Origin: Geothrix fuzhouensis | GTDB taxonomy: Bacteria; Acidobacteriota; Holophagae; Holophagales; Holophagaceae | Assembly: GCF_024609325.1 (NCBI RefSeq) | Contig: NZ_JANHMQ010000001.1 | Coordinates: 248,001-312,000 of the forward strand | Direction of reading: 5' to 3' | Length of the DNA stretch: 64,000 nt | Shown here: positions 56,067 through 64,000 of the stretch, piece by piece | How positions within the stretch are numbered: the first letter of the stretch is position 1 | Layout: every line of letters starts with the position of its first letter | Notes under the pieces: model-generated | Database searches by the model: none | What the model saw: the letters and a program-made list of their open reading frames with translations, nothing else | What the model was told of the DNA's origin: nothing | Made by a program: the position numbers and the translations under genes

Positions 56067-57371
56067 TCAGAAGACGCGGAAGCTCTGGAAGATGGTGAAG
56101 GCCCAGCCCCAGCGCGCGGGCGAGCCAGGGAACTCATCCCTCCGCGAGGCGACGGTGGCGCCGATCCTGCCGGTGGGCGTGCGCCACTGGGCCTCACCCT
56201 GGAGGAACCAGGAACCGGGGCCCAACGGATCATCCAGGGCTGCCGTGGCCCGGACGGCCCTGAGCCGCCCCTGACCTTCCAGGAAGAGGGGCAGACCGAG
56301 TTCGATCGTGCGCGTGACGGCATCACGTCCAAAGGCCGCTCCCAGCGGATCGCCGTGCGTCGAGAACCCCGCGAGGTTGGCAGGCTGGGTGAAGGAGGCA
56401 GAGGCTCGGTGGGAAACGGCTCCGGCGTATTCAAGTCCGAGATCCCAGCGTTCCCAGACCAGTTGGAGACCTCCGAGATCGCGGGCAGGGACCAAGGTGA
56501 CGGAACGGCTCTCCGGGGCGGCGCTACGGCTGAAGTGGAGCGAGGCGCCCTGGGCATGGACAAAGCGGGCCAGGGCGGGCGCCCGCACCTTCAGTTCCGC
56601 CAGAGTCGAGGTGCGTTCGGCGGCGCTGGGCGCGCTCTGGCCCTGGGCATCCTGACCACTCCCTAAGGTCATCGCTCCCAAGGTGGCTTCCACGAGGGAT
56701 CCGAAGGAAGCCCGCACCAGGGCGCCCCGTAAAAGTGGCTTCTGTAGATCCAGTCCCGCGGCCTGGGCGGCGATCCGCGCGTCCCGATTGAGAATCCATT
56801 CCGGGATGGGTGGGTCCGACTCCAAGCGCCCGACGAAAGCTTCCGCACGCCAATGGCTCGAGAGGAAGGTGGCTTCCCCGGTCGCCAGGGAGAGCCGCGC
56901 AAAGGGCCGAGCGGAATTACCCAGCAGATCGCCGCCCAGGAGGCCGGATCCCCAGGCGAAGGGGGTTTGCTCAAGAGCCAGGCGCCAACCCGCTTTCCAC
57001 TGGTAGGCGAGGGCTGCGCGCTGGAGGGTGCCGGAGGTGTGGTCCTGATCTCTCAGGCCCAGGACCGTGGCCGAAAAGGACCAGCCCCCTTGGACGTACC
57101 GGCCCTGCAGACCAAGCCCCCAGCCCTGGGTGCCGTGGCCCAGGCCTTCACCTCCGATGAGGGGGGCATAGTGCCCATCCGACCCGGCCCCGCCCAGGCC
57201 CACTTCGAGGGAGGGGAAGGACAAGGGTGGCAGGGGTGGCTCCCCCAACGTCCAGGACCGCTGCGCCTGCCGAAGGGCGGTGGCGCCATCCTGGAGCAGG
57301 GGCGCCTGGGCCCAGGCTCCGAGCCCCGCCGTCAGGCCGATGGCTATGGTCCGGCAGCCCTGTCGCTTCAC
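56067..57371 (-). CDS. Probable outer-membrane beta-barrel protein
   Basis: 434 residues with a signal peptide (about 1-22, ending AWAQA). The body alternates Gly/aromatic strands ([35 protein letters not shown]) and ends in Phe, as outer-membrane barrels do. It somewhat resembles Wzi/capsule-assembly or porin-like barrels, but no family was confirmed. Its ATG overlaps by 4 bp the stop of the upstream HEAT/cyclophilin gene, suggesting coupled synthesis. Confidence 0.6.
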   Translation of the reverse strand: MKRQGCRTIAIGLTAGLGAWAQAPLLQDGATALRQAQRSWTLGEPPLPPLSFPSLEVGLGGAGSDGHYAPLIGGEGLGHGTQGWGLGLQGRYVQGGWSFSATVLGLRDQDHTSGTLQRAALAYQWKAGWRLALEQTPFAWGSGLLGGDLLGNSARPFARLSLATGEATFLSSHWRAEAFVGRLESDPPIPEWILNRDARIAAQAAGLDLQKPLLRGALVRASFGSLVEATLGAMTLGSGQDAQGQSAPSAAERTSTLAELKVRAPALARFVHAQGASLHFSRSAAPESRSVTLVPARDLGGLQLVWERWDLGLEYAGAVSHRASASFTQPANLAGFSTHGDPLGAAFGRDAVTRTIELGLPLFLEGQGRLRAVRATAALDDPLGPGSWFLQGEAQWRTPTGRIGATVASRRDEFPGSPARWGWAFTIFQSFRVF

Positions 57372-59173
57372 GGCTCAAGGACCTTGATGGCGACGATCTT
57401 GGCGCCGAGTTCAAGGTCATCGAGGATCTTCAACGCGTGATCCAGATCCTCCACCTCGCCTAGGCGCGTGTACCGGCCCGTCAGATGCGGCGTGGCGTTG
57501 GTGGTGATGAAGAACTGGCTGCCGCCGGTGTCCTTGCCCGAGAGGGCCATGCCTACGCTGCCGGGGCCGTACCAGTCCAGGCTGTTCTCGCAGCGCACGG
57601 TGTAGCCTGGCCCGCCGTCCATGGTGTCGAAGGGAGAGCCCATTTGCACGACGAAGTCCGACACCACTCGGGGCACCAGTCGACCGTTGAAGTAGCCCTT
57701 GCGGGCCAACAGCACCAGGTTGGCGACGTTCATGGGCGCCACGGTGGGATCGAGGCGGAGCGTAAAGCTTCGCTTTCCGCTCAAGGAAATGCGCAGGCGG
57801 ACGGGTTTTCCACGCTCGGCGAGGCGTGTGGCTTCTTTCAGGATGGCCCGGTCGGTCTCCGTGGGTTCCGGCGCGGCTGGCCAGGGCGTGGCCGGGTCCA
57901 GCTTCAGCAAAGCCCGGTAGGCCTCCCAGCGGCAGGTCCAGTTGGGATGCTGGAGCCACGGGCGCAGCTGGGTTTTCTGGTCCTGCACGGGCAGCTTCCA
58001 GCGGGCGTAGCTCTGGATGAGCGTCTGCTGGGTTTCGAATTGGGAGTCGGTCCAGACGCGTCTGGTCAGCGCATCGAGGTCTGCGGGAGGTGCGGGCAGA
58101 TCCTCGATGGCGGCGGCGCGGGCGATGGGGTCTGATCCGGCCAGGAGGCGTGCCCGCACCCGGTCCGCTTGTTCGGGACTCTGGATTCGCATGGCTGGCA
58201 GCAACGCGCCCAGCAGCAGCGCGCTGGAGGCACCGAGAGGATGGTCCTGTTCCATGAGCCTTCGGAGACCGGGCAGAGGTGATTCGAGCTTGGCCAGCGC
58301 CTGGAATCCGTACCACTGGGCCAGCGGGCTGTTTGAGCAGGGCCAAGGACCACCTTCCACCTCGAACGCCTCCACGGGCGCTGGCTTTGGGACGCCCTCG
58401 CCCAGCCTCGAGAGGATGCCGACACAAGCCTGATCCAGCGTGGCCTGATCCGGGCGGCCAAGGCCGAACCTGGCCCAGGCCGGGGATTCTGGCGAGAGCG
58501 AGGTGAAGGCCTTCAGCGCCAGATCCCGGCGGGTGGACCAGGGACCGCGGTTCCACGCATCCATCAACGCCAGAATCGTCCCCGCCGTTGCGGGGACCGG
58601 CGGCAGCAATTCCTTCTCCTTACCCGCCATCACCAACCGCAGCCTGGCGGCCTGGGCCCGAACGGGATCGACCTTGCCGGCCTTCTGGAGCGCCTCGAGG
58701 AAGGCCTGGAGGGCAGGGGATACCTCGGCGCCATTCAGCCGGGCCGTGGCGATGGACGCTTCCAGGCGCAGGTGTTTCGGCCAGGCGGCAGCGTCGGCAG
58801 GCGTGAGGCCATCGAGGGCCAGGAGGGCCTTCGGGCTCTTGAGCCGGTTCAGGAAGAAGAGGGCATCGAACCGCTCTCGGGGGAACTTGGCCGAGGCGGC
58901 TTGCTTGAGCCACAGGGCCTCGGTGGGTTTCTCCAACTCCAGAGGAACTAGGGCGAGCGCGCCGGGTGCACCGATGCGTTGAATGGCACGCTCCAGCCGT
59001 GCACGGTCCGGTTGGGGCATGGCCGCCTTTTGGTCTTCGGTGAACGTCAATGGCTGTCGCGTCCACTCTGCCTGAATCGCATCGCGCACGGTGAAGCAAG
59101 GGACCTTCGCGAAGAGTGGCGACACAATGAGCAAACAGGCAATCCGCCGAGAGGATACGGATGCGATGGGCAT
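57368..59173 (-). CDS. Secreted cyclophilin-type peptidyl-prolyl isomerase with HEAT-like repeats
   Basis: 601 residues with a signal peptide (IACLLIVSPLFAKVPCF). Residues about 45-430 are helical, HEAT-like repeats rich in Ala, Leu and Pro. The C-terminal 150 residues are a cyclophilin domain: FTLRLDPTVAPMNVANLVLL, KGYFNGRLVPRVVSDFVVQM, GSVGMALSGKDTGGSQFFIT and TPHLTGRYTRLGEVEDLDHA. Such periplasmic PPIases help proteins fold. The 4-bp overlap with the outer-membrane barrel gene suggests the barrel as a client. Confidence 0.85.
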   Translation of the reverse strand: MPIASVSSRRIACLLIVSPLFAKVPCFTVRDAIQAEWTRQPLTFTEDQKAAMPQPDRARLERAIQRIGAPGALALVPLELEKPTEALWLKQAASAKFPRERFDALFFLNRLKSPKALLALDGLTPADAAAWPKHLRLEASIATARLNGAEVSPALQAFLEALQKAGKVDPVRAQAARLRLVMAGKEKELLPPVPATAGTILALMDAWNRGPWSTRRDLALKAFTSLSPESPAWARFGLGRPDQATLDQACVGILSRLGEGVPKPAPVEAFEVEGGPWPCSNSPLAQWYGFQALAKLESPLPGLRRLMEQDHPLGASSALLLGALLPAMRIQSPEQADRVRARLLAGSDPIARAAAIEDLPAPPADLDALTRRVWTDSQFETQQTLIQSYARWKLPVQDQKTQLRPWLQHPNWTCRWEAYRALLKLDPATPWPAAPEPTETDRAILKEATRLAERGKPVRLRISLSGKRSFTLRLDPTVAPMNVANLVLLARKGYFNGRLVPRVVSDFVVQMGSPFDTMDGGPGYTVRCENSLDWYGPGSVGMALSGKDTGGSQFFITTNATPHLTGRYTRLGEVEDLDHALKILDDLELGAKIVAIKVLEP

Positions 59174-59281
59174 GAAAGACTCCTCGTCAAGGACGCTGCG
59201 ACTCCTGAAATTGCTATGAGGGTTGCCTTAGGTATGCTGGATGATAACTACAGACCTACAGCACCGATTTGGAGCTTTAGC

Positions 59282-60376
59282 ATGCCTTCTTTCGCTCAAT
59301 TGGACGTTCCAAAGAAATTGCATCCTGAAGACTTGGCTTGGTTCAGGGATTTGCAGACTGCCGCCAAACCTGTGCCGGCAGATTCACAAGGGCCCGGTTC
59401 CAGAATCAAGCGATGGATCTCACGCCAAGTGGCTCGGGCTGCCTGGCGAGGGGGGCGCGATCTCTTTTTGGACCAGCAACAATTAAATTTGGCGCTGATT
59501 GAGGCCCTTCGGAATCTGTCAGCCACAGTGAATGACCTAGTGGTCCGGCAGCACGCCTTACTCCGTCAGTCCGATCATCCCGAAGGCATCCAGGAGGCTC
59601 TGCGTGCCATTCGGGAGGACCTTCTGGCGATTCGGCAAAGAGAGGCACCGGGTGCCCCGATCGCTCAGAGTGGCGCCACCTCGGCAGGCGGGGAAAGCTT
59701 CGATCGGTACTACCGAGCCTTTGAGGATGCCTTTCGGGGCAGCGAGGCCATGATCGAGGAACGTCTGGAGGTTTACGTGCCCAGGGTGAAGAGGGCCTTC
59801 GTCGGGGTCCAGGATCCCCTGTGGCTCGATCTCGGTTGCGGGCGCGGCGAATGGCTTCGGGTCCTGGCGCGCACTGGCATCCGGGGCCTTGGTGTGGACA
59901 GCAACCAGGGCATGGCCGAGGTGGCCAAGAACTCGGGTCTGGACGTCCAGGTCGGAGACTTGATGGAATGCCTGCGTACCCGCGATGCAGGCAGCGTAGA
60001 TGGGCTCAGCGCCTTCCATGTGGTTGAGCACCTGCCCTCGGAACTGGTGATCGAACTGCTGCGGGAAGGGCTTCGGGTGGTGAGGCCCGGGGGGCTCCTC
60101 ATCCTGGAGACGCCGAATGCCGAAAATCTGCAGGTGGGGGCACACACCTTCTATCTGGATCCGTCCCACAGGAGCCCGGTTCCGCAGGCTTTCCTAGCCT
60201 TTATGGCCACCCAGATCGGATGGGAGCAGGCGGAGATCCTCCGGCTTCATGGCGACGAGCGGGACCTTCAGCGTGCGAAAAAGGCCTGGTCAGGGAATAA
60301 GTCACTTCTGAAAGCTGCGGATTGCCTCTTTGGGCCCCGAGACTATGCCTTGGTGGCAGTTCGCCCCTTGGTCTAA
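59282..60376 (+). CDS. SAM-dependent methyltransferase with helical N-terminus
   Basis: 364 residues from ATG 59282, which has GGAG 7 bases upstream; other in-frame ATGs lie further up. The first 170 residues are mostly helical and polar (QQQLNLALIEALRNLSATVN), then a class I methyltransferase: PLWLDLGCGRGEWLRVLA (motif I), IRGLGVDSNQGMAEVAK, SAFHVVEHLPSELVIELL, RPGGLLILETPNAENLQVG. Relatives occur in O-antigen or capsule clusters, and a sugar patch follows. The first 300 bp are AT-richer than neighbours, a common sign of sugar-gene transfer. Confidence 0.8.
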   Translation: MPSFAQLDVPKKLHPEDLAWFRDLQTAAKPVPADSQGPGSRIKRWISRQVARAAWRGGRDLFLDQQQLNLALIEALRNLSATVNDLVVRQHALLRQSDHPEGIQEALRAIREDLLAIRQREAPGAPIAQSGATSAGGESFDRYYRAFEDAFRGSEAMIEERLEVYVPRVKRAFVGVQDPLWLDLGCGRGEWLRVLARTGIRGLGVDSNQGMAEVAKNSGLDVQVGDLMECLRTRDAGSVDGLSAFHVVEHLPSELVIELLREGLRVVRPGGLLILETPNAENLQVGAHTFYLDPSHRSPVPQAFLAFMATQIGWEQAEILRLHGDERDLQRAKKAWSGNKSLLKAADCLFGPRDYALVAVRPLV

Positions 60377-60398
60377 ACTTCCCCCAATCGAGGGATGT

Positions 60399-61442
60399 TT
60401 AGCGGTAGCCAGCCCGAGGGGCCTCGGCATGCCCGGCGTCGCGCAGCACCTGCTCCTTCTGGGCCAACCGGAGATCCGAGTCCACCATCATGGCGGCCAG
60501 GGCCCGGATGTCCGTCTTCGGCTCCCAGCCCAGGATCCGGCGGCTCTTGGTGGCGTCGCCTTCCAGGTGGTCCACTTCGGCGGGCCGGAAGTAGCGGGGA
60601 TCGATCTCCACGTGCTTCTGCCAATCCAGGTCCAGGCGGCCGAAGGTCAGTCCCAGGAAGTCGCGGATGGTGATGCTCTCGCCGGTGGCCACCGCGTAAT
60701 CATCGGGCGTGTCCTGCTGGAGCATGCGCCACATGGCCTCCACATAGTCGCCCGCGAAGCCCCAGTCCCGCCGGGCATCAAGGTTGCCCAGGAACAGCTT
60801 GTCCTGCAGCCCCAACTTGATTCGCGTGGCGGCCCGGGTGATCTTGCGGGTCACGAAGGTCTCCCCTCGGCGCGGACTCTCGTGGTTGAAGAGGATGCCA
60901 TTGCAGGCAAAGAGCCCGTAACTTTCCCGGTGGTTGATCACTTGGTAGTGGGCGTAGACCTTGGCGCAAGCATAGGGACTGCGGGGTTCGAAGCGGGTCC
61001 GCTCGTGCTGCCTGGGCTTGGCGCTGCCGAACATCTCGGAGCTGCCGGCCTGGTAGAAGCGGATCTGCTTCTTTGTGTGCTTCATGTAGCTGCGGATGGC
61101 CTCCAGCAGCCGGATAACGGCCACACCCACCACGTCCACGGTGTACTCGGGCTGGTCGAAGCTCACCCGCACGTGGCTCTGGGCCCCCAGGTTATAGACC
61201 TCGTCCGGCTGGATCTCATCCAACAGGTTCCGCAGGGCGCCCGCATCGGACAGGTCACCGTAGTGAAGAAAAAAGGCGGGATCCGGTGTCTCGCCCACGT
61301 GCAGGTGATCGATGCGGTCCGTATTGAACAGGCTGGCCCGCCGCACTACGCCATGGACCTGATAGCCCTTCGACAGCAGCAGCTCTGCCAGATAGCTGCC
61401 GTCCTGGCCAGTCACGCCCGTAATGAGTGCGGTTTTCTGCAT
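60399..61442 (-). CDS. gmd: GDP-mannose 4,6-dehydratase
   Basis: 347 residues from ATG 61442. Extended SDR marks: [20 protein letters not shown] (NADP site), [49 protein letters not shown], and the active-site Y-x3-K in [29 protein letters not shown] and [20 protein letters not shown] complete it. It makes GDP-4-keto-6-deoxymannose, precursor of GDP-fucose or GDP-rhamnose. The next gene looks like the matching reductase. Confidence 0.95.
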   Translation of the reverse strand: MQKTALITGVTGQDGSYLAELLLSKGYQVHGVVRRASLFNTDRIDHLHVGETPDPAFFLHYGDLSDAGALRNLLDEIQPDEVYNLGAQSHVRVSFDQPEYTVDVVGVAVIRLLEAIRSYMKHTKKQIRFYQAGSSEMFGSAKPRQHERTRFEPRSPYACAKVYAHYQVINHRESYGLFACNGILFNHESPRRGETFVTRKITRAATRIKLGLQDKLFLGNLDARRDWGFAGDYVEAMWRMLQQDTPDDYAVATGESITIRDFLGLTFGRLDLDWQKHVEIDPRYFRPAEVDHLEGDATKSRRILGWEPKTDIRALAAMMVDSDLRLAQKEQVLRDAGHAEAPRAGYR

Positions 61443-61520
61443 GGGTTCCCCGGAATAGATGGAAGTACCCACTCTACCTCGCGGGGCTGCCCTGGAGGAA
61501 GGGCAGGTCTCGGTCCAGCC

Positions 61521-62390
61521 TCATGGCAGGGAGGCGATGGCCCTGGCTGTGTCCTCCAGGGTGAACCGTGGCGACCACCCCGTGGCCTCCCTCAATCGGA
61601 TGGAATCACCGACCATGATCTCCACCGCCGGGTCTGCGAATTGGATGGATCGTTCCAACCCGTGGGCCTGGACCAAGGCGCGGACCAGGTCGGAAACGCG
61701 GGTTGGGCGGCCCGAGCAGAGATTCCAGATCGATCCGCTGGGAGCGTCGAGATCCAGCAGATGGAGGTAGGCCTCCACAGCGTCGCGCCAGTCGAGAAAG
61801 TCGCGGACATCGTCCCGGCCCTGCATTTGGAGCGGGTCCTCTCCCTTGTGGATTCGGTGCAGTAGATCGGGCACGAGCAGCCCAGCCGCCATGCCGGGGC
61901 CGATCAAGTTGAATGGCCGGACGATGAATACCTTCAGAGATGCCTGCCGACTCAGGGCCCAGACTTCCCCCAGGTGCTTGGAGAGAGCATACGGATGGGC
62001 GGATCCGAGGGGGTCCGTTTCTTTGATCGGCTGGGAACTTGGGGCGTAGACGAAGGCGCTGGATGCGAAGACGGCCTTGCAACCGGGAGCCCTGGCGGCC
62101 AGATGGTCGAAGACCCGCGCAGTCATCCGTAAGTTGGCCATGACCAGATCCTGGGTCCAGGCCATGCCGGGCACCGAGTAGGCGGCGAGATGGATGGCGG
62201 CATCCCAGGGCCTGCCATCCGGGGCCGGCAGGGCGTCATGGCCAAGGAGGTCCACTGCCTGGCAACGCAGTCGGGGGGCGCCTGCCTGGGGGGCCCGATC
62301 CCAGATCTCGACCTCGTGGCCGGCCTCGAGAAGGCGGACCGTCAGGGCCCTTCCCACGAAACCGGAGCCTCCCACCACAAGGATTTTCAT
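61521..62390 (-). CDS. rmd: NAD(P)-dependent sugar epimerase/reductase, Rmd-like
   Basis: 289 residues from ATG 62390 (MKILVVGGSGFVGRALTVRL). SDR marks: the GGSGFVG dinucleotide site, VFASSAFVYAPSS, the Y-x3-K in HPYALSKHLGEVWAL, VRPFNLIGPG and RDFLDWRDAVEAYLHLLD. It is most like GDP-6-deoxy-lyxo-hexulose reductase, giving GDP-D-rhamnose from the Gmd product. It lies 78 bp upstream of gmd on the same strand. GDP-fucose synthase is less likely because it usually has other motifs and is about 320 residues. Confidence 0.82.
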   Translation of the reverse strand: MKILVVGGSGFVGRALTVRLLEAGHEVEIWDRAPQAGAPRLRCQAVDLLGHDALPAPDGRPWDAAIHLAAYSVPGMAWTQDLVMANLRMTARVFDHLAARAPGCKAVFASSAFVYAPSSQPIKETDPLGSAHPYALSKHLGEVWALSRQASLKVFIVRPFNLIGPGMAAGLLVPDLLHRIHKGEDPLQMQGRDDVRDFLDWRDAVEAYLHLLDLDAPSGSIWNLCSGRPTRVSDLVRALVQAHGLERSIQFADPAVEIMVGDSIRLREATGWSPRFTLEDTARAIASLP

Positions 62391-62530
62391 GCATTCCACT
62401 CCATGGACCTGAGGGTGCTCTGGTGGTTCCAACGCAACTCTGATGCGGGCCTCGCCAGGCGAGGCCTGATGAAATGCTACCATCTAGGCCCTTCCGACTT
62501 TGCTGCTGGGCGTTACATCCAGGAGGCTTG

Positions 62531-63757
62531 ATGCGGCTCGCCATATTCCATCCAGCTTTCGAGACGGTGGGTGGAGCAGAGCTGCTGGTAGCGGCCCAGA
62601 CCAGGTATTTCCATAGCCAGGGCGCGGCCCCTGAGCTCGTGACCCTGGGCTTCGATGAGGCCCGATGGGGTTCCCGGCTACAGGGAATTCCCATTCACAC
62701 GGTGCAGAAGCGGCATTGGAGCGATCCGTTGTTCGGCTGGAGTCGCCTGGCCAAGCTGCGCCGGCGGGGATTGCGGGCTGCGAAGGCACTCGAGGGATAC
62801 GACCTGGTGATCGCCCACAACTTCCCCGCCAGCGCGATGCTAGGGGCAGCCCCGATACGTGCCCGCAAAATCTGGCAGTGCAACGAACCCCCGCGGGGCA
62901 TCTACCAGCGGGAGGCGAACCCCACGCTGACCGCGAGGGTCCTGGCCACGGGCGGGGGAGGTCCTGAAGAGGCGACGCTCGCCTTCGCCCGGAATCTGGA
63001 ACGCCATGATCAGGAGATGGCCAGGGACACCGGGGTTCGCGCTCGCCATGCCTATGATCTGGTGGCCACGCGGAACCTGGATCTCATCTATGCCATCAGT
63101 GAGTTCAGCCGTGACAATGCCCGGCAAATTTATGGCCGGTGCCGCGATGAAGTGATCTACCCCATCGTGCGATTCCCCGCAGGGGGCCGGAACCGTGCGG
63201 GATTGGAGCGTTCCGTACGCCGGGTGCTGGTGCATTCCCGCCTGGAGGTACTCAAGAACATCGATACCGTCATCCGCGGCTTCGCCAAATTTCAGGCGGC
63301 CAGCCCGGTGCCTTGTGAGCTGCATGTGGTGGGGGAAGGGCCTCTTCACAACCGATTGGAGGCTTTGGCCGGGAACATCTGTGTCGCAGGCTCGGTACGG
63401 TTTCATGGCTATCTGACCGATGAAGACCTGCGGAAGGTCTACGATGCCTGCGATGTTTTCGCACTGCTGACGCTGGATGAACCCTTCGGAATGGTCTATC
63501 CGGAGGCTGCTGCTAGGGGGCTGCTTCTCGTGGGGCCTGATCATGGGGGTCCTTTGGAAATCCTGGACGGAGGTCGGCTCGGGTGGGTTGTGGACGCCTT
63601 CAGCCCGGAGGCACTGGCGGGTGCACTGGAGGAGGTCTGGGAACTTGACGATGTCGAAGTGGACCGACGCCGGGAAGCCGCGGATCGGGCCTGTCGAGGC
63701 CGGTACGGCGTCGACAGAGTGGGTCCTCAGCTCATGGCGCTTTTATCGGAGGCCTGA
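62531..63757 (+). CDS. Glycosyltransferase family 4 protein
   Basis: 408 residues from ATG 62531, preceded by AGGAGG. GT-B layout: N-terminal FETVGGAELLVAAQTRYFHS (the GGAE donor-side motif), middle IYAISEFSRDNARQIYGR, C-terminal LDEPFGMVYPEAAARG (E-x7-E) and DHGGPLEILDGGRLG. It adds a sugar, likely from GDP-deoxyhexose, to a surface glycan. It diverges from the rmd gene with a 140-bp gap that probably holds both promoters. Confidence 0.9.
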   Translation: MRLAIFHPAFETVGGAELLVAAQTRYFHSQGAAPELVTLGFDEARWGSRLQGIPIHTVQKRHWSDPLFGWSRLAKLRRRGLRAAKALEGYDLVIAHNFPASAMLGAAPIRARKIWQCNEPPRGIYQREANPTLTARVLATGGGGPEEATLAFARNLERHDQEMARDTGVRARHAYDLVATRNLDLIYAISEFSRDNARQIYGRCRDEVIYPIVRFPAGGRNRAGLERSVRRVLVHSRLEVLKNIDTVIRGFAKFQAASPVPCELHVVGEGPLHNRLEALAGNICVAGSVRFHGYLTDEDLRKVYDACDVFALLTLDEPFGMVYPEAAARGLLLVGPDHGGPLEILDGGRLGWVVDAFSPEALAGALEEVWELDDVEVDRRREAADRACRGRYGVDRVGPQLMALLSEA

Positions 63758-63771
63758 CTTAGACTTGGGGG

Positions 63772-64000
63772 ATGCTTTTCGATTCTCCTTCCTCTTTCGG
63801 CCGGGCCTTTCGCATCGTCACCTTTGGCGAGAGCCATGGGCTTGCGGTGGGAGTGGTGATCGATGGCGTGAAGCCGGGGTTGCCCTTCGATCTGGAGGCC
63901 ATCCAGAAGGAACTGGACCGCCGGCGACCGGGCCAGTCGGACCTGGTGACGCCACGGAATGAGGCAGACCGGGTGCAGGTGCTCAGCGGGGTCTTCGAAG
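63772..64000 (+). CDS. aroC: Chorismate synthase, N-terminal fragment
   Basis: The first 76 codons (229 bp, the last incomplete) before the right edge. [20 protein letters not shown] and [18 protein letters not shown], with the FGESHG and RRPGQS signatures, identify chorismate synthase, which makes chorismate from EPSP using reduced FMN. It starts 14 bp after the glycosyltransferase gene. The full gene lies outside the window. Confidence 0.96.
   Translation, partial: MLFDSPSSFGRAFRIVTFGESHGLAVGVVIDGVKPGLPFDLEAIQKELDRRRPGQSDLVTPRNEADRVQVLSGVFE

Overview
The window is about 64 kb of GC-rich bacterial chromosome, densely coded (no gene-free stretch reaches 300 bp), with short leaders and many ATGA or TGATG stop-start overlaps. 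It looks like core chromosome of a diderm bacterium: it has an outer-membrane-type beta barrel, periplasmic and lipoprotein-like proteins, and GDP-deoxyhexose sugar genes. The gene set (futalosine-pathway mqnE, ISC-type ferredoxin, class 2 pyrD, bifunctional formiminotransferase-cyclodeaminase) and the general look of the proteins suggest Acidobacteriota, perhaps the Holophagae/Geothrix group. That placement is an impression and was not tested by a search. No prophage, transposase, integron or CRISPR array is visible.

Layout. 1-4.2 kb: end of an ammonium transporter with its PII protein, a photolyase, a secreted erythromycin-esterase-like protein and an ISC-type [2Fe-2S] ferredoxin. 4.2-10.5 kb: recR, ybaB, a DUF2062 membrane protein and thiL on the minus strand; then a [4Fe-4S] ferredoxin, a YqeY protein, proS with a coupled unknown gene, and ndk. 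10.7-20.5 kb: secA, rapZ, an amino-acid permease/dehydrogenase pair, mltG-tlyA, a site-2 protease and trpS. 20.5-29.3 kb: tRNA-Lys, proline dehydrogenase, a tiny Cys-rich secreted peptide, an MscS channel coupled to an ABC-F ATPase, an atypical RluA-family protein, a possible short RNA, a DUF6445 protein and ftcD. 29.4-43.1 kb: a lipoprotein-like gene, a 5'-nucleotidase, a NifS-like enzyme, an AspT-type transporter, a phosphodiesterase, an RlmI-like methyltransferase, ttcA, an Rrf2 regulator, a thioredoxin-like protein, a peptide-binding protein, a WYL protein with long charged tails, an EamA transporter and xerD. 43.2-47 kb: acpP-fabF and uvrB. 47-59.2 kb: an M64 peptidase, a YhbY protein, a rearranged histidine-kinase-like protein, folate and PLD-like enzymes, mqnE, pyrD, an unpaired scoB, and an outer-membrane barrel coupled to a HEAT/cyclophilin protein. 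59.3-63.8 kb: a surface-sugar patch (methyltransferase, gmd, rmd-like, glycosyltransferase), then the start of aroC.

The most unusual items are: the protein at 48.8-50.9 kb, with FHA, GAF, degenerate ATPase, receiver-like and C-terminal H-box regions in non-standard order; a WYL-domain protein without a helix-turn-helix but with histone-H1-like tails; a 54-bp direct repeat that has changed the 3' end of uvrB; a C2H2-spaced Cys/His motif inside ftcD; an RluA-family protein whose catalytic Asp reads as Gly; a promoter-terminator pair that could make a short RNA; and three nested purine/pyrimidine palindromes between genes.
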